Positions 1-9,036 of a stretch of DNA of 64,000 bases are shown piece after piece. Location: positions 2,324,853 to 2,388,852 of the forward strand of contig CP054936.1 in the NCBI GenBank assembly GCA_013364255.1, in the 5' to 3' direction. The translations under genes were made by a program, and so were the position numbers. Within the stretch, counting starts at the first letter, position 1. Each line of letters begins with the position of its first letter. A model generated the notes under the pieces. It was not told where the DNA came from and did not search any database. It was given only the letters and a program-made list of their open reading frames with translations. Origin of the DNA: Streptomyces seoulensis (GTDB lineage: Bacteria; Actinomycetota; Actinomycetes; Streptomycetales; Streptomycetaceae).

Positions 1-307
1 CGAGCACGGGGAGCTGGCCGACACCTTCCTCGTCGTCCCCGTCCAGACCCGGCGCGCGCTCTACCGGGACCTCGTCTTCCGGCTCGGTGCGGCGCTGGTC
101 GATCTGGCGGACATCCTGCGGCCGGTCACCGGCGACCCGCTGGAGCGGCTCGTCCTGGACGTGCAGGAGGGGGCCGTGTACGTGCACTGGCTGGACCCGG
201 CCGCGGGCGACTTCCTGGTGGGCGTGACGGTACGGCAGCGGGAGGTCGCGGTGGCCGAGGAGCGGCTCGCCGACCTCATCGCGCAGCTCCGCCCGGCTCC
301 GCGCTGA
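1..307 (+). CDS. C-terminal end of an unrecognised protein (partial)
   Basis: An open frame enters from the left edge (codons start at base 2) and ends at TGA 305-307, giving about 101 residues of C-terminus. The visible part alternates hydrophobic and acidic stretches (QTRRALYRDLVFRL, then RLVLDVQEGAVYVHWLD, then VAEERLADLIAQLRPAPR) with no cysteine pair, membrane segment or catalytic motif that I recognise. It converges with the ATPase gene on the other strand and the two coding ends overlap by about 32 bases. It could belong with the ATPase pair or be the last gene of another operon; the missing N-terminus decides. Codon use is typical of the window. Confidence 0.55.
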   Translation, partial: EHGELADTFLVVPVQTRRALYRDLVFRLGAALVDLADILRPVTGDPLERLVLDVQEGAVYVHWLDPAAGDFLVGVTVRQREVAVAEERLADLIAQLRPAPR

Positions 308-2600
308 GCCCGTCGCGCAGCGCGAACCACACCTGCTCGGCCAGGCCGGTGAGCACCTCCTCCACTCCGCCGCCGGCCCGGGCGCCCGGGCCGGACTCGC
401 CGGTGTCGACCCGGGGCAGCACCTCCACCGAGATCTCGAAGCTGCGGCAGACGGTGAACAGGCCCTGGGCGTTGCGGCCGTCGGCGTCGCCGCCGGCCTC
501 CCACCAGTGGGTGATCGCCTCCCGGAAGGCCTCCACCAGGCGGCGGGCGTAGAGCAGGGCGCCCATGGCCTGGAGGGTGGTCTGCTCGGTGGTGGCCCGG
601 CGCGGCAGCGCGGCGTGCGCGCCCTCGGCGCCGGGCACGGCCGGGCCCAGGCGCGGGCGCGGGCCGACGCCGTCCTCCAGCAGCCGGTCCAGGGCCGCTT
701 GCGCCTGCCGGAAGGGTTCGCGGACGGGGGGCGGCACGCGCGGGTCGCTCGTGGGCGGGCCGGGCGTCGGCGGGGGCAGCCGGGGGTGGTTGACCGCGTG
801 GTCGACGGCGTCGATGCGGTCCGCGAGCATGGCCTGCTGGGTCGCGATGGTCTCCAGCTGGTCCCGGACCTCCCCCAGCACGGCGTTGCGCCCGTTGGCC
901 CGCAGCCGTTCGATCAGACTGCGGACGCCGTCGATCAGCATGGACTCGAAGCGGGGGTCGTCGAACACCAGCGGTACGGTGCCGCAGTGCTCGGCGACGC
1001 GGTTGCGCATCTCCCGGCAGGCGTGGCCGTTCACGATGACCAGGACCTCGACGTTCTCGGGCGCCAGGACCGAGCGGACCCGGTCGACGAAGCGCTGGAT
1101 GCCGTGCACGTCGTCCTGCGCCAGCACGGAGGGCACCGGCAGCAGCGCGATCCACGTCCTGCGGGTCACCTGGACCCAGCGGGGTTCGCCGCCCTCCCGC
1201 GGCGCGGACAGGCTCCGCACGGAGACCGGCGGCATGTGGTGCCACCACTGCCGGGGGGCGAGCACGTGCTGCAACCGGTGGGCGACCTCGGCCATGTCGC
1301 GTTTGCCGTGCGCGGAGCGCAGCGCGGCGTGCACGTCGGTCAGCCCGATCTCCCGAGGGGGCCCGGGCCGCGGCCTGCGGTCCTCGCGTGCGCCCGCCTC
1401 ACGGCGTACGGCCTGGTCCCAGGCGCCCTCGCAGATCTGCAGGATCTGCCGGGGCACCCCGTCGGACTGGAGGACGATCTCCCGGAGCGCGGGCTCGGCG
1501 AACGGCGCGCCGTCCGGGCCCGCGCCCGGCGTCCGGTCCGCGCGGTGGACGTGCCCGGCGATCAGCCGGTCGGTCTCGGCCGGGCCCCAGCTGTCCAGCC
1601 ACAGCGGCAGCACCCGCTCGTGCAGCGACAGCGGCAGCCGGCCCCACAGTTCCGGCCGGGCGCAGAACAGCAGCAGGCCGCCCTGGTTCACATAGCGTTC
1701 CACCAGCATCTCGAACGCGTTGATGAACACCGCCCGGTCCTGCTCGGGCCACTCCGTGGTCTTGTCCAGCTCGTCCAGGACCAGTGCGTAGGGCCGGCCG
1801 CTCTTGCCGTAGACGAGGCTGAAGACGGCGAGCGCGTCGAACACCTGCTGGATGCTGCGGATCGGTTCGCGGATGCCGCGTTCGCGGAGGTGGGCGACGG
1901 GTTCGCCGCCGGACAGCCAGTTCCACACGTCGTTCTCGAAGGGCCGGTTGAACAGCTGGGCGAGGGCGACGGCGAAGGTGCGGTGGGCGGTGACGCCCCG
2001 TAAGTGGCGGCGCAGCCGGTGCTGGATCCGCTCCTCGTCCAGGTTGAAGGCCTGGACGATCTTCTGCGGGTCGAGCCGGCGCGCCCGCAGCCCCTCCAGG
2101 AAGGCGCCGCGGTCGGCGCCGAACCGGTCGGTGTCGTCCTCGCCCAGGATCTCGGCGGTGACGTCGGCGTAGAAGTCGGTGATGGCCTGCTTGAAGTCCA
2201 CGAAGGCGTCGAAGTCGTCGCGGGGGCTGGTCAGGCGCTCCTGGTAGACGGTCCGCATGTCGATCGAGGGCTGGCTGATCACCCACAGCGGCAGCGGCGG
2301 CACGTGTTTCCTCAGCAGCCGGGTGGCCTCCCGGGCCAGATGGCTCTTGCCGAGGCCGAACTCGCCGACCAGCGCGATGGCGCGCCCGCGCGTCTCCGGC
2401 TCGCCCCGGTGTCCGAGGTAGGCCTCGATGTGCTCGGTGAGCCAGGCGCTGGTGCGGCCCGGGATGTGGACGCCGGCGCCGGTCGGTCCGGTCCCGATCT
2501 GTGTGCTGTCGTCGAACGCCTCCAACTGCGCGACGGTGCTCTCGCGGAAGGGGTTCTTGAGGGGACGTCCCTCGGGCGGGCGGGCGGGTGGCGAGGTCAT
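276..2600 (-). CDS. Large P-loop ATPase of unknown role, second gene of a two-ATPase operon
   Basis: 774 residues. A Walker A motif (GEFGLGKS, residues about 79-86) and a Walker B-like strand ending in LDELDK (about 271-280) mark an AAA+/STAND-type NTPase. After the ATPase core comes a segment around residues 490-590 that includes VEVLVIVNG and PLVFDDPRFESMLIDG, then a Pro-rich linker near 620-650 and a helical C-terminal domain. That later segment looks like a separate alpha/beta domain, but I cannot name it. The ATG at 2598-2600 overlaps the stop of the upstream ATPase as ATGA, so the two are almost certainly co-translated. Such pairs occur in conflict and defence systems, but no nuclease, protease or toxin motif is visible, so the role is open. 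Confidence 0.8.
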   Translation of the reverse strand: MTSPPARPPEGRPLKNPFRESTVAQLEAFDDSTQIGTGPTGAGVHIPGRTSAWLTEHIEAYLGHRGEPETRGRAIALVGEFGLGKSHLAREATRLLRKHVPPLPLWVISQPSIDMRTVYQERLTSPRDDFDAFVDFKQAITDFYADVTAEILGEDDTDRFGADRGAFLEGLRARRLDPQKIVQAFNLDEERIQHRLRRHLRGVTAHRTFAVALAQLFNRPFENDVWNWLSGGEPVAHLRERGIREPIRSIQQVFDALAVFSLVYGKSGRPYALVLDELDKTTEWPEQDRAVFINAFEMLVERYVNQGGLLLFCARPELWGRLPLSLHERVLPLWLDSWGPAETDRLIAGHVHRADRTPGAGPDGAPFAEPALREIVLQSDGVPRQILQICEGAWDQAVRREAGAREDRRPRPGPPREIGLTDVHAALRSAHGKRDMAEVAHRLQHVLAPRQWWHHMPPVSVRSLSAPREGGEPRWVQVTRRTWIALLPVPSVLAQDDVHGIQRFVDRVRSVLAPENVEVLVIVNGHACREMRNRVAEHCGTVPLVFDDPRFESMLIDGVRSLIERLRANGRNAVLGEVRDQLETIATQQAMLADRIDAVDHAVNHPRLPPPTPGPPTSDPRVPPPVREPFRQAQAALDRLLEDGVGPRPRLGPAVPGAEGAHAALPRRATTEQTTLQAMGALLYARRLVEAFREAITHWWEAGGDADGRNAQGLFTVCRSFEISVEVLPRVDTGESGPGARAGGGVEEVLTGLAEQVWFALRDGLSAEPGGAAR

Positions 2601-3727
2601 CGCGTCTCCTGTCCGTGGCGGGTGGTGCCCGGCTCGCGCAGGAAGGCGTCCGGCTTCGGCCGGTGTGCCTCGAACCAGTCGGCCACATGGCTCATGCGCA
2701 GTTGTCCCTCGTCGTTGAGCACCGCCTCCTGGGAGACCTGGCGAAGGCAGTCCTGGAGCCGGGAGATGCTGAGCAGCGCCCAGGTCTCCGGCTGGTACTC
2801 GAGCACGTCGTCGTGGATGACGATCTTCGGGGCGGGTATGTCCCGGACCTCCATCCAGTGCCGCAGGTACTTGCCCCAGTCCTGCGGCCGCAGGGCGGAG
2901 GTCTGGAGGTGGGTGATGCCCGTCCGCTCCTTCTCCGTGAAGAAGGTGTCGAGGTCGCGTCCGACGTCAGTACGCTTCGTCTCCACGAAGAACACCACCC
3001 CGCGTGTGGACCGGTCGTAGCAGAAGCGCAGGAACCGCCGGGCGATGTCGGCGTCCTGCCAGTCGATGTGCGGCACGATCACCACGAGGGTGCGGCCCCG
3101 CGCCTCCAGCGTGGTGGTGAGCCGGCGCCAGGCCAGGTACGGGTCGGGCTGCTCGGGGCGGTCCGCGCCGTGCCAGGCGGCGGCGAACTCCTCGTCCGCG
3201 CACAGCTTCTCCACGATGAGGTGGGCGATGCGGTGGACCGTCATGTCGTACTGCGGGACGAAGGGCTCGGCCCCGGGCGGCGAGCCGAGGCCGCGGCCCT
3301 CGTTGGCGCTGCCGTCGATCCGGACGACGTGCACCGATCTGGCCGGGCGGCGCCGGCTCCACGGCCGTTCCGGCCGGGCGGACGCGGTGCTCTCGCACGG
3401 CGCCGGGTCGTCGGCCGGTTCCTCGAAGCCGTCGAGCAGCTGGACGAGTTCGTGGACGCAGCGGTGCAGCAGGCTGCTCTTGCCGGTGCCGGGCAGACCG
3501 CTCACCACGACCAGGTGGCCATGGCCGTCCTCGCCCGGTCTGATCCCCCGGGCCACGGCTCCCATCGTGTTGCGGAAGGTGAGCAGGGCGTTCGGCAGGT
3601 GGTCGATGTCGACCCAGAGGTCCTCGTGCCCGGTGATGTGCCAGGGCGCCAGCGGCTCGTAGGTGGGCCAGGGGGCGTGGCCGTCTTCGGGAGGGGTGCC
3701 GAAGAGGCTGCAGTTGGCGTTGGGCAT
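2597..3727 (-). CDS. P-loop ATPase of unknown role, first gene of a two-ATPase operon
   Basis: 376 residues. A Walker A motif (GLPGTGKS, about 77-84) sits after an N-terminal segment rich in Trp and Pro (PWPTYEPLAPWHITG). A hydrophobic strand with acidic end (TLVVIVPHIDW, about 212-222) is the likely Walker B, and VVFFVETKRTD looks like the next core strand. The central part holds a disordered insert rich in Arg, Pro and Ser (about 100-130). The ATG at 3725-3727 has a GGGGGAAC stretch as ribosome site. Its stop overlaps the next ATPase start by four bases. The architecture suggests a STAND or AAA+ switch working with its partner; no signal peptide or membrane segment is present, so both should be cytosolic. 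Confidence 0.8.
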   Translation of the reverse strand: MPNANCSLFGTPPEDGHAPWPTYEPLAPWHITGHEDLWVDIDHLPNALLTFRNTMGAVARGIRPGEDGHGHLVVVSGLPGTGKSSLLHRCVHELVQLLDGFEEPADDPAPCESTASARPERPWSRRRPARSVHVVRIDGSANEGRGLGSPPGAEPFVPQYDMTVHRIAHLIVEKLCADEEFAAAWHGADRPEQPDPYLAWRRLTTTLEARGRTLVVIVPHIDWQDADIARRFLRFCYDRSTRGVVFFVETKRTDVGRDLDTFFTEKERTGITHLQTSALRPQDWGKYLRHWMEVRDIPAPKIVIHDDVLEYQPETWALLSISRLQDCLRQVSQEAVLNDEGQLRMSHVADWFEAHRPKPDAFLREPGTTRHGQETR

Positions 3728-3983
3728 GCGCGTTCCCCCGTGTTCTTGCTTCGGGCCGTCCCGGGGAGCGGGCCGCCCGACGGTGTCCTCGGTGCGCTGT
3801 GCGGGGCGCGCGTACGCCGCCCGCGGCGCTGGGTGGCTGTGTCACGAAATTCCCCTGCCGGTCGAACCTCCGTGAAGAACACGATCGTTGGTGCGTCAGC
3901 GGGCGGCGGCGCCCGCCGGGCGCGGTCCGCGGCCCGCCCGGGGATCCTCCCTCATGGCGATCCCCGCTCCCGCGCCCGGGTAC

Positions 3984-5312
3984 TCATCGGGCCCGGATCC
4001 GGCCGCGGTCCTTGCCGCGGCGCGGTGACCGCCGGTAGGGGCGCGCCGGCCCGGGGGCGGGACCGGCCGGCCGGTCCGGGGTGCGCCGGGCGCGCGTCCA
4101 GGAGCGTACGGCGTCCCACCGCCAGGTGTCGGCGCGGGCCCAGCGGAACGCGTAGTGCAGGAGGTTGACGGTCAGGATCGCCGGGCCGACGACGCCGACC
4201 GTCCCCGGGAAGGACGGTTCCAGCGAGAGCGCCAGCAGGATGGCGGTGATGCCGTTCTGCTGCCCGAGGCCGAGGTGGGCGCGGTCGGCGCGGCTGAGCC
4301 CGGGCCGCACCAGCAGACGTCCGATGAGCAGGGTGACCAGGAACTGCGCGGCGAACGCGGCGACGCCCAGCACCAGTCCCTGGTAGAGGAGGACGCCGCC
4401 GGAGAGCAGGAAGCCGAGGGCGGCCGCGGCCAGCAGGAAGGCGACGGCGACCGCGCCCTCCAGGACGGCGGCGAACCGGCCCAGGCGGACGGCCAGTCCG
4501 GCCAGCGCCACCGCGAGGACCAGCGCGGTGTGCGCGGCCACCGCCAGCAGCACGGCGACCAGGACCAGCGCCGCGACGTCCAGGGACAGCGGCCGGCCGG
4601 GCACGGCGGTCGGGGCGGCGGGCGGCGGGGCCGGCCGGTCCGCGCCTCCGCGCCGGGTGCGGGGGCGCAGCAGGTACGCCAGGCGGATCAGCCACCACAC
4701 GGCCAGTGTGGCCGCGAACAGCGCGATGTTGGACAGCAGGCCGCCGAGGACGTCGGCGGAGTCCGACAGCGCCGAGCCGGGGGCCGGGCCGGTGTGGTCC
4801 AGGCGCAGGGCGAGCGCGGAGAAGTACACCGTGAGCAGGACGGTCATCGGGTCGTCGAAGGACGCCCAGATCGACAGGATCGCCTTGGCGCGCGCGCTGA
4901 CCCGCGGGTTGTCCTGCGTGGCGGCGACGGACAGCGGGTCGATCTGGGCGACCGCGATGCCCAGGACCAGGTACTCGGGTCTGCGGAAGGCGAGCACCAT
5001 CACGGCCGCGATGAGGGCGGCCTTGAGGAGCACGCCGAAGGTCACGGCGACCAGCACGACGCCCAGGGACCTTCTGACCTCGGCCGGTTCGATGGCGTGC
5101 GTGCTGCCGTACAGGCCGACGCCCAGCAGCAGGGTGGCGGCGAAGCCGTAGCCGGGGGCGCCGAGGACGGAGCCGGCCGGCCACAGCGCCCCGGCGACGA
5201 GGCCGGCGCCGACGGCGAAGCAGACGGCGATCACGAGGTAGGGCACGGCGAGCCGGCGTGTGTGCCCGCGCAGCAGGTGCACTCCCACGGCCCGTGCTCC
5301 GTTCGGCCTCAT
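3984..5312 (-). CDS. Cation:proton antiporter family membrane protein
   Basis: 442 residues with about eleven to twelve hydrophobic segments and almost no soluble domain. Two conserved patches with paired acidic and proline residues, AQIDPLSVAA (about 122-131) and SFDDPMTVLL (about 151-160), resemble the ion-binding region of the CPA-type sodium/proton antiporters. The protein would exchange sodium or potassium for protons across the cytoplasmic membrane. The first 25 residues are basic and followed at once by a membrane helix. It stands alone; the next genes on the same strand are over 300 bases upstream. Which cation it moves cannot be read from the sequence. Confidence 0.8.
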   Translation of the reverse strand: MRPNGARAVGVHLLRGHTRRLAVPYLVIAVCFAVGAGLVAGALWPAGSVLGAPGYGFAATLLLGVGLYGSTHAIEPAEVRRSLGVVLVAVTFGVLLKAALIAAVMVLAFRRPEYLVLGIAVAQIDPLSVAATQDNPRVSARAKAILSIWASFDDPMTVLLTVYFSALALRLDHTGPAPGSALSDSADVLGGLLSNIALFAATLAVWWLIRLAYLLRPRTRRGGADRPAPPPAAPTAVPGRPLSLDVAALVLVAVLLAVAAHTALVLAVALAGLAVRLGRFAAVLEGAVAVAFLLAAAALGFLLSGGVLLYQGLVLGVAAFAAQFLVTLLIGRLLVRPGLSRADRAHLGLGQQNGITAILLALSLEPSFPGTVGVVGPAILTVNLLHYAFRWARADTWRWDAVRSWTRARRTPDRPAGPAPGPARPYRRSPRRGKDRGRIRAR

Positions 5313-5641
5313 GACGGGTACGGTCGCGCGGCTCGGGGACGGTCGCCGTGGGGATCGTCGTCGTGGCGGCGCGGAGGGCCCATCATGCCGTACTCATGGG
5401 CCTCACCGGCCGCATACGGGTCAACGCGCATCACCCACTCACCCCCCGGAGTGGCCCTGCCCGACCAGGCATACCTGAGTTCAGGGTATCGGGGCGGTGA
5501 CGGCCCGCACAGGGCGCTCGGGCATCTCCGGGTCCTTTCCGGACGGCGGCGGGCGACGGCCGGTGCGCCCCCCGGCCGCCGGGAGCCACCCCGCGGGCGG
5601 GGCGGGCGCGCCCGGGCGGCGGGGGCGCCCGCAGCCGCCGG
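5313..5641. other. Gene-free stretch upstream of the antiporter gene
   Basis: No coding frame here has a convincing start, ribosome site and codon bias. The one item I see is an imperfect palindrome at 5471-5489 (ATACCTGA, GT, TCAGGGTAT; one extra G in the right arm), about 160 bases ahead of the antiporter start. It could be a regulator site or part of a promoter. The rest is plain G+C-rich sequence. Confidence 0.4.
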
Positions 5642-5983
5642 TCAGGCCGGTTCGCCGTCCCGCAGCCAGTCGAGGACGTCCGGGGTCACCGGATCGGCGA
5701 GGTCGGCGAACTCGTCGTGCCGGGTCAGGTACTTGGCCACGTACGGGCACACCGGCACGATCCGCCTGCCCTGGGCGCGCACGTCGGCCAGGGCCTCGCC
5801 GACCAGCCGCCCGGCCAGGCCGCGGCCGGCGTAGGCGTCGTCGACCTCGGTGTGGTAGAAGACGCGCTGCTCGCCGCGGTCGCGGTAGGCGGTGAGGCCG
5901 GCGCGCTCGCCGTCGACCAGGATCTCGTAGCGGTGCCGGTCGTCCCTGCGTTCGACGACGGGTTCGGTGGCGGGCTCGGTCAT
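5642..5983 (-). CDS. Small GNAT-fold N-acetyltransferase (NATD1/YjdJ type)
   Basis: 113 residues. The sequence has the short GNAT layout: a beta-strand region FYHTEVDDAYAGRG, the acetyl-CoA loop with G-R-G-L-A-G-R-L (about 53-62), then RIVPVCPYVAKYL, which is typical of the NATD1 family. This family has no assigned substrate in bacteria. I start at ATG 5983 because a GGAAGGA ribosome site lies eight bases ahead; the open frame continues much further upstream but without such a site. It is followed in the same direction by the antiporter after a wide gap, so it is probably a single-gene unit. Confidence 0.85.
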   Translation of the reverse strand: MTEPATEPVVERRDDRHRYEILVDGERAGLTAYRDRGEQRVFYHTEVDDAYAGRGLAGRLVGEALADVRAQGRRIVPVCPYVAKYLTRHDEFADLADPVTPDVLDWLRDGEPA

Positions 5984-6084
5984 CGGAGCTTCCTTCCAAG
6001 GTGGCGGGTTGAGCGGCGCTGCGGGTTGCGGCGCGGCCGGATGGTGGCGTGGGGCAGGGCGGGGGCGGGCAGCCGGGCGGCGGC

Positions 6085-6735
6085 TCAGTCGTCCCGTCCT
6101 TCGGGCAGGCCCTCGCTGGTGACGAAGTAGAAGACCGGCAGGGCGACGAAGACGGCGATCGCCAGCAGCGGCGCGACGAAAACCCCGAGGAGTCCGGCGG
6201 CGGTGTAGGCGAGCGCGCCCGCCCATGAGCGGAGCCGCCCGTGCCGGACGTACGTCCGCTCCGCGTCCGGGTGGAGGAGTTCGGGCCGGCGGGCGAGCTG
6301 CTGGTAGAAGACCACCCAGCTCAGGCACATCGCCGCGGCGAGGCCCGCGTACAGGGCCACGGCGACCCGCGCGTCGGCGTCCCACAGGTCGGCCTGGAGG
6401 GCGTCGGCGACCACCGCGGTGGGAAAGGAGAGCGCCGCGGTGGTGAGCAGCAGGAACAGGTTGGCGGCGTGCAGGCCGCGGTCCATGATCCGGATGCGGA
6501 CGAACGCCTGGTGGTGGTTGAGCCAGATCACCGCCACATAGCCGAAGGAGGCCAGGTAGCCGAGGTAGGCGGGCCACTGGGCCAGCAGGGCGCGGCCGAG
6601 GCCGCCCGGCCGGTGCGGCGGGTCGGCGAGGTCGAGGACCAGCAGCGTGACGGCGATGGCGAACACGCCGTCGCTGAATGCCTCGGCGCGGGTGGTCTCG
6701 GAACGGGAGAACGTGCGGGGCCGGGTGCGGGACAA
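6085..6735 (-). CDS. TMEM175-family potassium channel-like protein (DUF1211)
   Basis: 216 residues, about six membrane helices. The first helix carries the family signature RAEAFSDGVFAIAVTLLVL (residues 16-34) with the Phe-Ser-Asp pore motif. The bacterial members of this family form tetrameric potassium-permeable channels, unlike classical channels with a TVGYG filter. Further helices follow near 55-75, 85-105, 120-145 and 175-205. The C-terminus is short and acidic. No partner gene is evident: the acetyltransferase downstream and the Nudix gene upstream are separated by 101 and 165 bases. Confidence 0.88.
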   Translation of the reverse strand: MSRTRPRTFSRSETTRAEAFSDGVFAIAVTLLVLDLADPPHRPGGLGRALLAQWPAYLGYLASFGYVAVIWLNHHQAFVRIRIMDRGLHAANLFLLLTTAALSFPTAVVADALQADLWDADARVAVALYAGLAAAMCLSWVVFYQQLARRPELLHPDAERTYVRHGRLRSWAGALAYTAAGLLGVFVAPLLAIAVFVALPVFYFVTSEGLPEGRDD

Positions 6736-6900
6736 GCGGGCTCCTGGGATGCGTGGCTCGGGCCACGAGTATCCGCGCCGTCCCTCCCGGCGCGGCCGTC
6801 ACGCGGGGCGGTGCGCGGCGCGGGACGGCGAAAAGGGCGCGGACGGAGCACACGGTCCCGCCGGGAGCCCCGCCCCTCGCCCGGGGCCGACGCCCGGGTC

Positions 6901-7380
6901 TCAGCCGGTCGCCGCCGGGTCGAACCACGCGGGCTCGTCGGTCAGGGCCTGCTTGATCCGGGTCAGGCCGAACTCGTTCAGGGCGGGCAGCGCGTCCAGC
7001 GCGAACCAGCCCACCTCCAGCGACTCGTCGTCGTTGACCCGCGCCTCGCCGCCGACGGCACGGCAGCGGAAGGTGATGTCCATGAACTGGCAGACGTCGC
7101 CGTTGCCGTAGGTGATCGGGTTCAGCGCCTGGACGAGGACCAGCCGCTCGGCGACGCAGCGCACCGCCGTCTCCTCGTACACCTCCCGCACGGCGCAGGC
7201 GGCCGGCTGCTCGCCCGGGTCGGGGATGCCGCCGATCACCGACCACTTCCCGGTGTCGGAGCGGCGGCCGAGCAGCACTCTGCCCTCGTCGTCGAAGACG
7301 ATGGCGGTGACCCCGGGCAGCCACAGCAGCTGGTTGCCGGCGGCGGCGCGGATCGTGCGGATGAAGTCGGGAGTGGCCAT
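6901..7380 (-). CDS. Nudix hydrolase
   Basis: 159 residues. The Nudix box is complete at about residues 51-73: G at 51, E after five residues in GIPDPGE, then REVYEETAV supplying the REUxEE core that binds magnesium. It should hydrolyse a nucleoside diphosphate-linked substrate in the cytosol. The N-terminal segment, with NQLLWLPGVTAIVFDDEGRV, is typical of the MutT-like actinobacterial members. The neighbour upstream is lnt, starting about 11 bases beyond and running the same way, so the two are probably co-transcribed. The substrate is unknown. Confidence 0.9.
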   Translation of the reverse strand: MATPDFIRTIRAAAGNQLLWLPGVTAIVFDDEGRVLLGRRSDTGKWSVIGGIPDPGEQPAACAVREVYEETAVRCVAERLVLVQALNPITYGNGDVCQFMDITFRCRAVGGEARVNDDESLEVGWFALDALPALNEFGLTRIKQALTDEPAWFDPAATG

Positions 7381-7390
7381 GCGCTCGACC

Positions 7391-8995
7391 CTAACGGGCG
7401 CGGCGGGCGCGCAGCCCGGAGCCGATCGCCCAGCCCAGTCCGCCCGCGGCCACCAGCACCAGGGCGATCTCGGGCAGCACGCCCAGCTCGGTGGCGGGCG
7501 TCTTCGAGGAGCGCAGGGGCACCTTCTGTACCAGGTGGGCGGGCACGAACATGCCCGTCTTCTGCGTGACGTGCCCGTCCGGCATGATGATCGCGCTGAT
7601 CCCGCTGGTCACCGGGACGGTCACGGTCCGGCTGTGCTCGACCGCGCGGATCCGGCTCATGGCGAGCTGCTGGTAGGTCATCTCGCTGCGGTCGAAGGTG
7701 GCGTTGTTGCTGGGCACGGAGATCATCTGCGCGCCGTGCGTGACGGTGTCGCGCACCGCCCAGTCGAAGGCGGCCTCGTAGCAGGTGGCCAGGCCGACCT
7801 TGGCGCCGCCGATGGTGAACACGCCCGGCTCGCTGCCCCGCGTGAAGTCCTGGCGGACCATGGAGGTCCAGTTCTCGTTGATCGCCCCGATCATCGAGCG
7901 CAGCGGGAGGTACTCGCCGAACGGCTGGATCTGCCGCTTGTCGTACGTCTGGAGGGGGCCCTTGACCGGGTCCCACAGGATCTGCTCGTTCAGCAGCCTG
8001 CCGTCCCGCTCGACGACGCTGCCGACCGAGATCGGCACCCCGACGGTCTTGGCTGCCTGGTCGACGACGAGCCGCGCGTCCGGGTATTCGAGGGGGTCGA
8101 TGTCGGAGGAGTTCTCCGGCCACAGCACGAAGTCGGGCCGGGGGACCTTGCCCGCCCGCACGTCGGCGGCCAGGCGTGCCGTCTCGCGCGCGTGGTAGTC
8201 GAGGACCGCGCGGCGCTGGGCGTTGAAGTCGAGGCCCGCGCGCGGCACGTTGCCCTGGACGAGGGCGACGGTCGCGGTGCCGTTCTCGGCCTTGTCGCTC
8301 ACCAGTGAGCGGGCGGCGACCGCGCCCGCCACCGGCACCGCCACGCTGAGCAGGGCCGCCGCCGCGGCCGACCGCCGCAGGGTGCGGGTGCGCCGTCCCC
8401 GGACCGCCAGGCGGACCGCCTCGCCCAGGCCGAAGCCGCACAGGACGACCGCGAAGCCGAGCACCGGTGTGCCGCCGACGGCGGCCAGCGGCAGGAACAT
8501 GCCGTCCGCCTGTCCGAAGGCGACCTTGCCCCAGGGGAAGCCGTGGAAGGGCACCCGTGCGCGTACCGCCTCGCCGGCGATCCACAGGGCCGCCGCCCAC
8601 ACCGGCGCCCCGGGCAGCCTGGAGACCGCCGCGATCCCCACGCCGACCAGGGCGACGAAGACCGCCTCGATGAGGACGAGGGCCAGCCACGGCACCGGGC
8701 CGACCTCCACGCCCGTCCACACCAGCAGCGGGAGCAGGAAGCCGAGCCCGAAGAGGTAGCCGAGCCCGAAGGCGGCCTTCCGGCTCCGGCCGCGCAGCGT
8801 CCAGCCGAGGACGGCGAAGGCGGGCAGGGCCAGCCACGACAGGGTGCGGGGCGGGAAGCTGACGTACAGGAGGAGGCCGGCCAGCGTGGCGGCCGCGGCC
8901 GGTGCGAGCCGGACGAGCCTGGCGCTCCGGGGCGCCGGAGCGGGCTGCGGTCGCAGCCTGTCCGACTCGTCGACGGAAGTTGCGGTGACGGTCAC
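7391..8995 (-). CDS. lnt: Apolipoprotein N-acyltransferase
   Basis: 534 residues. After a charged N-terminus come about six membrane helices (roughly 30-230), then a nitrilase-fold domain facing outward. The catalytic triad is visible: Glu in LWPENSSD, Lys in the KRQIQPFGEYLP region, and Cys in ATCYEAAF. The enzyme adds the third acyl chain to the N-terminal cysteine of lipoproteins at the membrane. The final segment has a last membrane helix (VLPEIALVLVAAGGLGWAIG). I start at GTG 8995, giving the usual family length; the ribosome site there is weak (CTGAGG). The open frame runs further upstream but loses the family pattern. Confidence 0.9.
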   Translation of the reverse strand: MTVTATSVDESDRLRPQPAPAPRSARLVRLAPAAAATLAGLLLYVSFPPRTLSWLALPAFAVLGWTLRGRSRKAAFGLGYLFGLGFLLPLLVWTGVEVGPVPWLALVLIEAVFVALVGVGIAAVSRLPGAPVWAAALWIAGEAVRARVPFHGFPWGKVAFGQADGMFLPLAAVGGTPVLGFAVVLCGFGLGEAVRLAVRGRRTRTLRRSAAAAALLSVAVPVAGAVAARSLVSDKAENGTATVALVQGNVPRAGLDFNAQRRAVLDYHARETARLAADVRAGKVPRPDFVLWPENSSDIDPLEYPDARLVVDQAAKTVGVPISVGSVVERDGRLLNEQILWDPVKGPLQTYDKRQIQPFGEYLPLRSMIGAINENWTSMVRQDFTRGSEPGVFTIGGAKVGLATCYEAAFDWAVRDTVTHGAQMISVPSNNATFDRSEMTYQQLAMSRIRAVEHSRTVTVPVTSGISAIIMPDGHVTQKTGMFVPAHLVQKVPLRSSKTPATELGVLPEIALVLVAAGGLGWAIGSGLRARRAR

Positions 8996-9036
8996 CTCAG
9001 GGAGTGTACGGCGGCGACCTGGGAGCGGCAGGGCGG

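Noticed and set aside
4155..5834. Long plus-strand open frame (559 codons) across the antiporter
   Set aside because: Antisense to a clear membrane transporter gene; composition is Gln/Gly/Asp/Arg-rich with no motif, as expected for a shadow frame in high G+C DNA.
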